Both the position numbers and the translations under genes were made by a program. DNA of 64,000 bases from JAWKUK01 sp041398605. GTDB taxonomy: Bacteria > Planctomycetota > UBA1135 > GCA-002686595. Each line of letters opens with the position of its first letter. Position 1 is the stretch's first letter. The notes beneath the pieces were generated by a model, which was not told where the DNA came from, searched no databases, and saw only the letters and a list, made by a program, of their open reading frames with translations. This document shows, one piece after another, positions 1 to 10,682 of the stretch. Location of the stretch: contig JAWKUK010000013.1 of NCBI GenBank assembly GCA_041398605.1, positions 62,001-126,000 of the forward strand, given 5' to 3'.

Positions 1-2
1 CG

Positions 3-1346
3 CTGTACCTCTCGATGACGTCGCTGACCGCAGAGCGGATGCGCCTCCGCAACAGCCGCGCGGTGGTCCTCGCGCGTGAGCTCGTGCGTGAGCTAGAGCA
101 ACAAGCAGTGGACCTCAACCGCGCGCGCGTCGAAGCCGAGAGCGCGGCCGTCGCCAAGGGCTCATTCCTGGCCACGATGAGCCATGAGATCCGCACGCCG
201 ATGAACGGGATCCTCGGCATGATCGAGCTCGCGCAGGACACGACGGACGAGGACGAACGTCGCGAGTTCCTGGCCACCGCGCGCAGCTCCGCGGGCGCGC
301 TGCTCCAGATCCTCGGCGACGTGCTCGACTTCTCGAAGATCGAGGCGGGCCAAATGCGAGTCGAGGCGACCGCGTTCGATCTGCGCGAGCTGATCGCACA
401 GTCGATGCAGCTCATCTCAGTGATCGCGCGGCCGAAGGGCCTGAACCTCGCAGTGAGCGTAGACGACGACCTGCCGCAGCGAATCATCGGCGACCCGCTG
501 CGCACACGCCAGGTCCTCTTGAACTTGCTTGGCAACGCGGTGAAGTTCACGCCCGAGGGCGAGGTTCGGATCATCGCCGTCCGCAAGCTCGAGAGCGATG
601 GGAGCGCGCGCCTCGTGTGCTGTGTCACCGACACCGGGATCGGAATCGACCCCAGACAGCTCGAGACCGTGTTCGCGGCCTTCACACAAGCAGAGATGAC
701 CACGTCGCGGCGCTTCGGCGGGACGGGCCTCGGCCTCTCCATCTCGCGCCGCCTCGCGGAGCTCATGGGCGGGTCGCTGACCGCAGACAGCAAGCTCGGC
801 ACGGGCAGCACCTTCCGGCTCTCGCTGCCGCTGCTGCCCGCGCCACAGGAGGCCGCGGAGCCGCGCGCGCCGCTGCCGGCGGCCGAGGGGCGCGCCGAGC
901 CCTACCTCGCCACGACCGGACGGCCCGCGAGCCGTCGCGCGACAGAGCGCCCCCTGGCGCTCTTGCTCGTCGAGGACAACCCCGTGAATCAGCGCGTCGC
1001 GCGGCTCTTGCTGCAACGCTGGGGGCACACGGTGGACGTGGCCGAGAACGGCGCCGAGGCGCTGGAGGCGCTGAGCCGAAAGGCGTACGACGCCGCCCTC
1101 ATGGACATGCAGATGCCCGTGATGGACGGCGTCGCGGCGACCCAAGCGCTGCGCTCGCGGGACACCCGCGCGCGCTCTGGCGCGCGCCTCCCCGTGATCG
1201 CAATGACGGCGAACACGCTCCAAGGCGACCGCGAACGCTGCCTCGCCGCCGGCATGGACGACTACGTCGCGAAGCCGATCTCGACGGACGAGCTCTTTGA
1301 GAAGCTCGAGCGCCTCGCCGCTGCGCCGACCCAGCCGGCGCCGTGA
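3..1346 (+). CDS. Hybrid sensor histidine kinase with C-terminal receiver domain (5' partial)
   Basis: Phosphorelay sensor kinase: it autophosphorylates on a His and passes phosphate to its own receiver. The frame is open to the window edge; the first visible codons (LYLS) look like the end of a membrane sensor segment, so the true start is probably upstream. Numbering from the ATG at 15: a coiled-coil linker (about 15-50), HisKA with the H-box SHEIRTPMNGI (His57), and HATPase_c with N-box RQVLLNLLGNAVKFT, DTGIGID and GGTGLGLSIS. A linker of about 50 residues follows, then a REC domain from about residue 313 with the acidic pair ED, phosphoacceptor Asp364 (LMDMQMPVMDG) and the conserved Lys in VAKP. 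All catalytic motifs are intact. It is convergent with the hydrolase gene downstream. No output domain follows the receiver, so phosphate probably goes to a separate Hpt protein or regulator outside the window. The family call is secure; the stimulus is unknown. Confidence 0.93.
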   Translation: MYLSMTSLTAERMRLRNSRAVVLARELVRELEQQAVDLNRARVEAESAAVAKGSFLATMSHEIRTPMNGILGMIELAQDTTDEDERREFLATARSSAGALLQILGDVLDFSKIEAGQMRVEATAFDLRELIAQSMQLISVIARPKGLNLAVSVDDDLPQRIIGDPLRTRQVLLNLLGNAVKFTPEGEVRIIAVRKLESDGSARLVCCVTDTGIGIDPRQLETVFAAFTQAEMTTSRRFGGTGLGLSISRRLAELMGGSLTADSKLGTGSTFRLSLPLLPAPQEAAEPRAPLPAAEGRAEPYLATTGRPASRRATERPLALLLVEDNPVNQRVARLLLQRWGHTVDVAENGAEALEALSRKAYDAALMDMQMPVMDGVAATQALRSRDTRARSGARLPVIAMTANTLQGDRERCLAAGMDDYVAKPISTDELFEKLERLAAAPTQPAP

Positions 1347-1355
1347 GCGACGGGC

Positions 1356-2177
1356 TCACGCAGCTTTCGACAGCAGCAGCGCCTCGACCTCGTCAGCGAA
1401 GCGCTGCGGCCGGACCAACAGCCACTCGTGCGAGTTCTCGTCCGAGAGCTCGCGCACAGCGACGTCTCGAAACACGCGCGTGAGCCCGTCCTCGAGCCCT
1501 TGCACGTCCCCGTAGAACTCATCGCCCCTGCCGTACAGCACGCGGGCCTGCGTCGTCGGATTGACCTCGCCGCTGAACCAGCGCGCGAGCGCGTCGTAGC
1601 GATAGCCGCGCAGGCCCTCGATGAGCGCCAGCCCGCGGCACGGGTCCCGAAACCAGTTCGCGTAAAAGCGCGCGCCGCTCTCACGCAGCACCTGGCGACC
1701 GATGCGACCGTCGCCGGCGAGGCCGCATGCGAGCTTCGTGTTCATCCAACCCGAGCGCAGGATGAAGGTCAGCACGCGGCGCCGCGACGGCTGCACGGGG
1801 TTCACCGCGACGATGTGCGAGGGCGCCGCGTGCTGGCCACCGCCCGCCGCGCCGAGGGCGAGGGCCACCGCGCCACCCGTCGAGTGGCCGACGACCGGCG
1901 TGGTCGCGTCGATCCGACCGGCGGCGATCAGCGCCTCGCGCGCGCGCCAGCCGAGGGCCGCGCAGTCCCAGAAGCTCTTCGGAGGCCGGCGCAGCCGGTG
2001 GTTCGCGAAGAGGAAGGGCGCCTCGACGCGCCAACCGCACGCGACCAGCGCTTCCAACCCCAGCCGGTAGTCCAGCGGGTGACGGGCGTAGCCGTGCAAG
2101 AAGACGAGCGGGCGCGCGTCACTCGATCCGAGGCTCGTGTGCGCGATCGCTTCGCCTCGGACGTTCAGGGCGTGCAT
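1356..2177 (-). CDS. Alpha/beta hydrolase fold protein
   Basis: A 273-residue alpha/beta hydrolase, probably an esterase or lipase-like enzyme. Visible motifs are the oxyanion-hole strand LVFLHGY (residues 24-30), the nucleophile elbow GHSTGG with Ser99, an acidic residue Asp220 in YGRGDEF after strand 7, and His251 in ENSHEWL, in the right order and spacing for a Ser-Asp-His triad. No signal peptide is visible, so it is probably cytoplasmic. Its ATG lies inside the last codons of the small lipoprotein gene upstream (13-base overlap in another frame), so the two are probably co-transcribed and translationally coupled. It converges on the hybrid kinase gene with only a few bases between stops. 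The substrate cannot be told from sequence. Confidence 0.85.
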   Translation of the reverse strand: MHALNVRGEAIAHTSLGSSDARPLVFLHGYARHPLDYRLGLEALVACGWRVEAPFLFANHRLRRPPKSFWDCAALGWRAREALIAAGRIDATTPVVGHSTGGAVALALGAAGGGQHAAPSHIVAVNPVQPSRRRVLTFILRSGWMNTKLACGLAGDGRIGRQVLRESGARFYANWFRDPCRGLALIEGLRGYRYDALARWFSGEVNPTTQARVLYGRGDEFYGDVQGLEDGLTRVFRDVAVRELSDENSHEWLLVRPQRFADEVEALLLSKAA

Positions 2178-2446
2178 GCAGCGTGCATCGTAGCCTCAGT
2201 CCCATCGATGGACGCAGCGCCGCCGTAGACGCGCGCGCGCAGATAGCTCGGGGCCGGCGCAGGCTTACGCGGCAACGACACGCCCCACTCCAGCGCCGCG
2301 CGCCCTGTCCAGGCGAGCGGCGCCTCCGAGACCGAGGTGCTCGGGGCATAAGGCGCGGCGGGGGGCGCCTCCGTCCCGCAGGCGCCGAGCCCCAGGAACG
2401 GAGCGAGCAAGGCGAGGCGAAGGGCGAGTAGGCGGAGTTGGCTCAT
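2165..2446 (-). CDS. Small putative lipoprotein
   Basis: A 93-residue protein starting at the ATG at 2446, with a GAGG ribosome-binding site 7-8 bases upstream; this is one of the few clear Shine-Dalgarno sequences in the window and it decides the start over the longer open frame to 2563. The N-terminus is a hydrophobic signal with a lipobox ending LGAC (Cys about residue 21), followed by a Pro/Ala-rich stretch and a short C-terminal part without a domain I recognise. It overlaps the start of the hydrolase gene, so it may supply or position that enzyme, but this is inference. The function is unknown. Confidence 0.6.
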   Translation of the reverse strand: MSQLRLLALRLALLAPFLGLGACGTEAPPAAPYAPSTSVSEAPLAWTGRAALEWGVSLPRKPAPAPSYLRARVYGGAASIDGTEATMHAACTP

Positions 2447-2665
2447 GGTGATCCTCGTGGGGCGCCTCAGCGCAGCAAGGGCGCTGCCGCCGGCGCGTAG
2501 CGCCCCGGTCGATGCGCTCAGGGACCCATGCGGGACAGCGCACGCCCGGCTGCCACAAAACACGTGAGCGGTCCAAAAATCTCCGCTCGCCGGCGCGCCG
2601 AGCGCGCAGCGGGCTAGGCTTCAAGTCGGGCCGCGGGGGCCGTAAGCCCGCCTCGCCCGACGACG
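2447..2665. promoter_or_regulatory. Divergent intergenic region; candidate -10 (TAGGCT) for the sigma factor gene
   Basis: A 219-base region between the lipoprotein gene (minus) and the sigma factor gene (plus). On the plus strand TAGGCT at 2615-2620 fits the TANNNT hexamer found before several genes here and would give a leader of about 40 bases. I see no convincing -35 box or operator. Confidence 0.3.
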
Positions 2666-3242
2666 ATGTGCCCCAAGGACGAAGACCTCACCCTGCTCCT
2701 CCAGCGCGCCGCTGAGGACCCTGTCGCGGGCGCCGCGGTCTTGCCGCGGGTCTACGAAGAGCTGCGGCGGCTCGCGGGCGGCGCCATGGTCGGCGAACGT
2801 CGCTCCTTGACGCTCCAGCCGACCGCGCTGGTCCACGAGGCATGGCTGAAGCTCGTCGGCGACGATGGCGAGCCTCTCGCGTGGGACGGGCGCGCGCACT
2901 TCTTCGGCGCTGCCGCGATCGCGATGCGACGGATCCTCGTCGACCGCGCGCGACGGGTCGCGAGCGAGAAGCACGGCGGATTGATGCAGCGCCAATCGCT
3001 CGCGGACCTCGAGCAGCACGTCGACGCGCCCCTGGATGCGGACGCGTTCGACTTCGAGGCGCTCGACGCGGCCCTCGATCGCCTCGCCCGGCAGGACGAG
3101 CGCGCCGCGCGCATCGTCGAGCTGCGCTTCTTCGCCGGGCTCACGGTCGAAGACACCGCGCGCGCGCTCGGCGTCTCCGAGCGCACCGTCGCGCGGGAAT
3201 GGAACGTCGCGCGGGTTTGGCTCGCGCGCGAGCTTGAGCGCC

Positions 3243-3250
<8 letters not shown>
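2666..3250 (+). CDS. ECF-type RNA polymerase sigma factor (TIGR02999-like)
   Basis: A 194-residue extracytoplasmic-function sigma factor. Region 2 carries YEELRRLA and the signature PTALVHEAWLKL (about residues 28-66), which is typical of the TIGR02999/sigma-K-like group common in Planctomycetota and Acidobacteria. Region 4 is at about 125-190, with LRFFAGLTVEDTARALGVSERTV as helix-turn-helix (positions about 151-174). Its stop overlaps the start of the downstream kinase gene (ATGGCTGA). In this family, control usually comes through the linked Ser/Thr kinase rather than a classical anti-sigma factor, and no anti-sigma gene is present. Targets are not evident. The family assignment is strong. 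Confidence 0.93.
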
Positions 3251-5941
<2,691 letters not shown>

Positions 5942-5969
<28 letters not shown>

Positions 5970-8065
5970 AGGTTGCGGCCGACCCGGTTCGAACCGGAGC
6001 CGTGCACGCGGTAGTCCTCGTCCGTCACGTTCTCGACGCCGAACACGAGGTCCCAGCCCTTGGCGACCGTGTAGCCGCCGCGCAAGTCGATGACCGTATA
6101 ACCCGGCGTGCCGCCAGGCGGGATGCGGCTCGAGTCGCGCTGGTCGCTCAAGGACAGGTCGGTGGCGTCGTCCGCCCACGTCACCATCGCCTCGCCGAAG
6201 TAGCCGCGGTCCGCCGGCTCGTAGCGCACGCCAGCGTGGACCGTCGTCGGCTGGCGGCGCGTGAGGGAGTCCTCGACCGGCGCGCTGCCCGCGACCTCGA
6301 CCGTCTCGATGTTGCCGTCGAGCCAAGCGAGGTCGCCGAACGCGGTCCAGTCGTCATCGAGCTCGTACGCGAGGCCGACCTCGAAGCCGTAGACCTCGCC
6401 ATCTCCGACGTTGGCCTTCGTGATCTCGGTCTCGCCGTTCGTGTTGACGTTCCCCGTCGGGAAGCGCTGGATCACGTCGTCGACGAGCGTGTAGTACGCC
6501 GACGCCTGCGCAGAGAACGCGCCGACCTCGTGCTTCGCGCCGAGCTCGAACTGGACGAACGTCTCAGGGTCGAGGTCCGTCGCCGGGATCTCGAACTCGT
6601 TCGTGCGGGCGGAATCGAAGCGCGACAGGTCCGAGAAGTTCGGGGCGCGGAACCCCTGCGAGATTCCGCCGAAGACCACCGCCGTGCGCGCTTCGTCGAG
6701 CGCGTGGTCGAGCCGCAGCGAACCAGTGACCTGGTTCCAGTCCTCATTGATGCCGATGCGCGTATTCGTGACCGGATCGCGCACCTTGTCGCTCTCCGCT
6801 GCGGCGTAAGTCCAGCGCACGCCGGCGGTCAGGTCCGTCCGCTCACCGACCTCGAGCTCTTGCTGCGCGAACAGCCCCAGGAGGTCGTAGTTGGCGTCGT
6901 CCGCGACCGGCCCTTGGATGTCATCTGCGACGGTCTGCTGGCTGAAGCGATCGAGGAATGAGTCGATCCGGTCGTGGTACCACTCGATGCCCGCCGTGAG
7001 CTGCCCGGGCCCGTTGTCAAATCCGTAGACGCTCGAGAACCCGAACGTCTGGACGTCGAAGCCCTGCTCGTCCATGCGGCCGTTCGAGCGCGTGCGGTAC
7101 TGGGTCTCTTTTTGCTGCTGGAACGACAGCGTCGTCGAGGACGTCACGTCGCCGAACGTGTCGAGCTTGACGTAGGTCAGCGAGCGGTCCTGGTCGAGGT
7201 CGCGGCGAATGTCCGAGCCGATCGACGTGCCCTCGAACGAGATCGCGTCGCGCGTCGTGTGCGTGCGCGGCACGTCGTTCTGATCGACGCGCATGTGGGC
7301 GATCGTCAGGCGCGCGTCGTCGTCGAGCCAGTGCTGGACCTTGGCGTCGCCGTCCCACTCGTCGTAGCCAGTGTTCGGCTGCAGGCCCGTGTCGCCGCCG
7401 GCCTCGACGTTGCCGAAGTCCTTCCGAGTGAGGCCCAGGAGCCACGCCGTGTGCTCGCCGATCGCCCCGCCGAGCTCGAGGCGCGCGACGTGTGAGCTCT
7501 CGCCGTCCGACACGCGATAGGTGAGGCGCCCGCCGACCGGCCGGTCCCAAATGTACGGGTCGCGCGTGATCGCGTTGACCGTGCCGCCCACCGCGTCAGA
7601 GCCGTAGAGCACCGAGCTCGGCCCCTTGACCACCTCGAGGCGCTCGAGTGAGCTGCCGTCGACGGTGTTCCAATACTGGTTCGGGCCCGAGCGGAACGCC
7701 GAGTTGTTGAGGCGCACCCCGTCGACCATGAGCAGCGTCTGGTAGCCGGTGAAGCCGCGGATGTAGGGCGACCCCTGGCCGTGCGCGGTCTCCTGCGGCA
7801 GGACGCCGGGCACGTCGCGCAGCGCCTGCGGGACCGTCCGGTAAACGCGGCGCGCCATCTGCTCGGCGTCGATCGTCTGGACGGTGTGCGGCACCTCCAG
7901 GGGGTCCTGGGCCCGCCGCGTCGGCGTCACGACCAGCCGGTCAGAGGACGCGTCGGGCGCCGGCGTCGTGGCGGACTGCTGGGAGGAGGGCTGACCGGAG
8001 GGGCCGCCGGAGAGCTGGGGCGCCGCGAAGGCCGCGACGAGGGGGAGGAGCGCGATGGTGTGCAT
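5942..8065 (-). CDS. TonB-dependent outer-membrane receptor
   Basis: A 707-residue outer-membrane beta-barrel receptor that imports a siderophore, haem, cobalamin or similar ligand using TonB energy. There is a signal peptide at the N-terminus (about 1-20), a TonB-box-like RLVVTPTRR (about 43-51), and a plug domain (about 55-170) with VPQALRDVPGVL, YIRGFTG, VDGVRLNN and LEVVKGPSSVLYGSDAVGG. The barrel ends in a C-terminal aromatic residue (TWSF), the signal for Bam-mediated insertion. The plug spacing resembles haem and vitamin-B12 type receptors, but no FRAP/NPNL haem signature is obvious. It is divergent from a TonB-like gene 100+ bases away, which supports a functional pair. Confidence 0.92.
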
Positions 8066-8179
8066 GGGGACCGGCGCGAACGAACGGTGCCCCGGGAAGG
8101 TTCACGCGGTGTTGAACTTCTGAGGCGGCCGTCCGTTGAGCCGCCCGAGGGGGTCGCTCCCCGTATGCTTGAAGCGCCG
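8066..8179. promoter_or_regulatory. Divergent promoter region of receptor and TonB genes; TATGCT 10 nt before the TonB start
   Basis: On the plus strand TATGCT (8164-8169) stands 10 bases before the ATG at 8180, which would give a nearly leaderless transcript. An alternative ATG at 8165 lies within this hexamer and has GAGGGGG 11 bases upstream. No clear Fur-type palindrome is visible. Confidence 0.35.
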
Positions 8180-9007
8180 ATGCTGCCGCCCCCGATCCGC
8201 CTGAAGAGCCTCTTCGTGTCCGTGCTCGTGCACGGCACCGCGCTGTCGGCGGCGCTCGCCGTGGTGGCGACCGCGCCGCGCAGGGACGCTGCGCGCGCGC
8301 TCTCGCTCCAGGTCGGGATGCGCGACACATCGCCGCAGTGGATGGACGCGCCCGCGGAGGCCTTGACCCCGCAGATCGAGCGCCCGGTCGAGGCCGAATT
8401 GCCGCCGGCCTTCGACGTCGACGAGCCGCTGCGTGACGCCGCCCTGCTCGAGGCCGCGGCCCGGTTCGCGGAGTCAGCGGCGGCCGCTGCGGCGCAGGCG
8501 CCGGACGAGGCGCTCGCGAGCCTGCCGACGCTGGTCGATGGCGCGGCGCCGTTCGCGGACCTCCCGCGCGGCCTGCGCCTCGGCGCGCGGGTGCCGCGCG
8601 AGCCCGTCGTCGAGGAGGCGGCGGCCAGCGCGACGACGGCGGTGGAGCGCCTCCCGCTCGATGCCAGCGCGGACCGCCCGGCGCCGCCGCCCGTCCCCGA
8701 CGAGCAGCCCGAGGCAGAGACGCCCAAAGCGGGCGCCGGCTGGACCCCTGTGCCCCTCGCGGGCGCGCGCCCCACCCCCGACTACCCGGAGCGTTGGGCG
8801 CGGCGCGGCTGGATCGGCGAGGTCACGATCGAGCTCGAGGTGGCCGGAGACGGCACCGTCATCGCTGCGCGTGTCGTCGCCTCGAGCGGCTTCGAGCGCC
8901 TCGACGAGCTCGCGCGCGCGACCCTCGCGCGCTGGCGCTTCGAGCCTGCGGGCGGGATCGCGACCGTCGGTCTCTTCCGCCAACGCGTCGAGTTCCGCCC
9001 GCGCTGA
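8180..9007 (+). CDS. TonB-like energy transducer
   Basis: A 275-residue protein: a short cytoplasmic start, one N-terminal membrane anchor (about 12-30, LFVSVLVHGTALSAALAVV), a long Ala/Pro/Glu-rich periplasmic spacer, and a C-terminal TonB_C domain (about 195-275) with PDYPERWARRGWIGEV, GSGF-like SSGFERLDELA and WRFEPA. It would couple the proton motive force, through an ExbB/ExbD pair not seen here, to the receptor encoded divergently. The start at 8180 is preferred because a TANNNT hexamer precedes it; an in-frame ATG at 8165 would add five residues. Confidence 0.85.
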   Translation: MLPPPIRLKSLFVSVLVHGTALSAALAVVATAPRRDAARALSLQVGMRDTSPQWMDAPAEALTPQIERPVEAELPPAFDVDEPLRDAALLEAAARFAESAAAAAAQAPDEALASLPTLVDGAAPFADLPRGLRLGARVPREPVVEEAAASATTAVERLPLDASADRPAPPPVPDEQPEAETPKAGAGWTPVPLAGARPTPDYPERWARRGWIGEVTIELEVAGDGTVIAARVVASSGFERLDELARATLARWRFEPAGGIATVGLFRQRVEFRPR

Positions 9008-9032
9008 AGGGCGCGGGATGGGGCGCGGCGGT

Positions 9033-9731
9033 TCAGGCCGCCGCGAGCGGCGGCTCCGGCGCCCCGCCATCCCAGGGCCCGTCTCCATCGGCGCCCGCGC
9101 CGACCGCAGGCTCGCTGGCAGCGCGCATCCGGCGCATCAACAGCTCGCGCTCGAGCGCGGACCGCAGCGCGTCGTTGATGGGCACCGCGTGCGCCGCGTC
9201 ACCTGGAAAGTCCGTCCCGAGCGCGTGCGCATGGTCCGCCATCACCGGCGCGAGCGCCAGCAGCACGTCGTTGGCCGCCACGTCAGCGACGCCGGTCGGA
9301 TCTGCAGCCCGCATCGTTCGGCATGCGACGAGCTCGACCCGCCCGCTGCGCTCACGCCGCGTCCCGAAGCCGAAGAGGCGGCACAGGAGCGGCCGCGTCG
9401 CATAGGCCGTGCAGCGGCCGCGCTGCGGGTCGCTCGGGTCGGGCGCGTACATGATGCAGGGCCCTGAACGGGGCGCCGCTGCGAGGGCCTCCAGCACCGA
9501 CGCCGCGCGCCCCTCGTCGACGAGCGCCTGCGCCATCGGCAAGAGCTCGACGCTCGTGGCCTCGATCTCGGGCGAGAGGCAGCAAGCGCCGCACCCCGCC
9601 GGACACGCGAGCGACGACGCGGCGACAAAGGCCTCGACCTCGCGCTCGACGGCGTCGAACCGGTCCCTGACTCGCACGATGCGCTCTTGCATCGAAAGGC
9701 CCCAGCGACGCCCCATGCCCGGCGCGGGCAC
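9033..9731 (-). CDS. YkgJ-like CxxCxxCC family protein (putative Zn/Fe-cluster binding)
   Basis: A protein of about 232 residues of the UPF0153/YkgJ family, whose members carry conserved cysteines thought to bind zinc or an iron-sulfur centre. The motif CPAGCGACC is near residues 43-51, with further Cys in GPCIMY, GRCTAYATRPLLCRLFG and ACRTMRAAD, the usual set. A C-terminal extension of about 80 residues is Ala-rich and not recognised. The start is uncertain: GTG at 9731 (weak GAGAG upstream), ATG at 9716 or ATG at 9692 (MQERIVRV). It follows the SDR gene on the same strand after about 85 bases and may be the last gene of the operon or independent. The biochemical role of this family is not established. 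Confidence 0.75.
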   Translation of the reverse strand: MPAPGMGRRWGLSMQERIVRVRDRFDAVEREVEAFVAASSLACPAGCGACCLSPEIEATSVELLPMAQALVDEGRAASVLEALAAAPRSGPCIMYAPDPSDPQRGRCTAYATRPLLCRLFGFGTRRERSGRVELVACRTMRAADPTGVADVAANDVLLALAPVMADHAHALGTDFPGDAAHAVPINDALRSALERELLMRRMRAASEPAVGAGADGDGPWDGGAPEPPLAAA

Positions 9732-9817
9732 GACTCTCAGGCTGTCGGGGCGGGAGTTCTATCCGCGGCGCCCCCGGGCCACAAGGGCCGCCGGAGCCCG
9801 CGACCAGGCGCGGGGGG

Positions 9818-10666
9818 TCAATCCGCCCGCAGGCGCCCCAGAACGGCCTCGCCCGAGATGGTCTCGGCCTCGGCGAGGACGCGCCCCTCCATCCCACCCG
9901 CGACGGTGAGGGCCGTGCCCGAGATGTGCCGCGCCGCCCGCGGCGAGGCCAGCCACGCCGCAGCGAGCGCGATGTCCTCGGCCCGCGCGAGCTGGTGCAG
10001 CGGCATCGTGCGCACCACCTTCGCGACGACCGCCGGGTCATCGATCGCGCGGCGCGTCATCTCAGTGACCGTCCAGCCGGGCTCGACGATGTTGACGCGG
10101 CCGTAGGGATCGAGCGCGACGAGCTCGTTCTTCAGCGACTGCGCGAGGCCGTACAGCCCGGCCTTCGCCGTCGCGTAGTCCGCGTGGCCGCGCTCCCCGA
10201 AGCGCGCGGCGGTCGAGCCGGTGAACAGGAGCGCCGCGCCGTGGCCGTCAGCGCGCGGGCCGGTCGCTTGCAAGGCGCGCAGGAACGCGCGCGCGGTCCA
10301 GAGCGCCCCGAGGAGGTTCACCTCGATCGTCCGGCGCGCGCGCGCGTCATCCAACGCGACGAGGGGCACGTCGTCGGGCGGCCAGATGCCAGCGTTCGCG
10401 ACGCACACGTCGACCCGCCCGAAGCGCGCGCGCGTCGCGTCGAACGCGCGCTCCAGCTCGCCGGGGTCGGTCACGTCGGCCTGCAGCGCCAGCGCGCGCT
10501 CGGCGAACGGCTGCTCCGCGAGCCAGGCGCACAGCGCGTCGAAGCTCGCGTGACCGTGCAGCGCGAGCGCCGCGCCCTCCGCGGCGAACACGCGCGCCAG
10601 CGCGCGGCCGATGCCGCCGGAAGCGCCGGTGATGAAGACCACTTTGTCTGCGAGGCCGAGGTCCAT
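9818..10666 (-). CDS. Short-chain dehydrogenase/reductase
   Basis: A 282-residue SDR oxidoreductase. The classical features are all present: the nucleotide-binding TGASGGIG (about residues 14-21), NAG in CVANAGIW, a catalytic Ser in FTGSTAARFG, and YATAK (Tyr-x-x-x-Lys). The start at 10666 (MDLGLADKVVFITG) is the usual SDR N-terminus. The C-terminus, after the typical SDR end around 255, has an extra tail of about 25 residues. It starts 17 bases after the stop of the molybdopterin oxidoreductase gene, so the two are very likely co-transcribed. The substrate is unknown; the coenzyme preference cannot be settled by eye. Confidence 0.9.
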   Translation of the reverse strand: MDLGLADKVVFITGASGGIGRALARVFAAEGAALALHGHASFDALCAWLAEQPFAERALALQADVTDPGELERAFDATRARFGRVDVCVANAGIWPPDDVPLVALDDARARRTIEVNLLGALWTARAFLRALQATGPRADGHGAALLFTGSTAARFGERGHADYATAKAGLYGLAQSLKNELVALDPYGRVNIVEPGWTVTEMTRRAIDDPAVVAKVVRTMPLHQLARAEDIALAAAWLASPRAARHISGTALTVAGGMEGRVLAEAETISGEAVLGRLRAD

Positions 10667-10682
10667 GGGTGCTTCCGTTTGG

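Noticed and set aside
5980..6000. GGTTCGAACC resembling a tRNA T-loop
   Set aside because: It is inside the receptor gene in a conserved coding segment, and no cloverleaf can be drawn around it.
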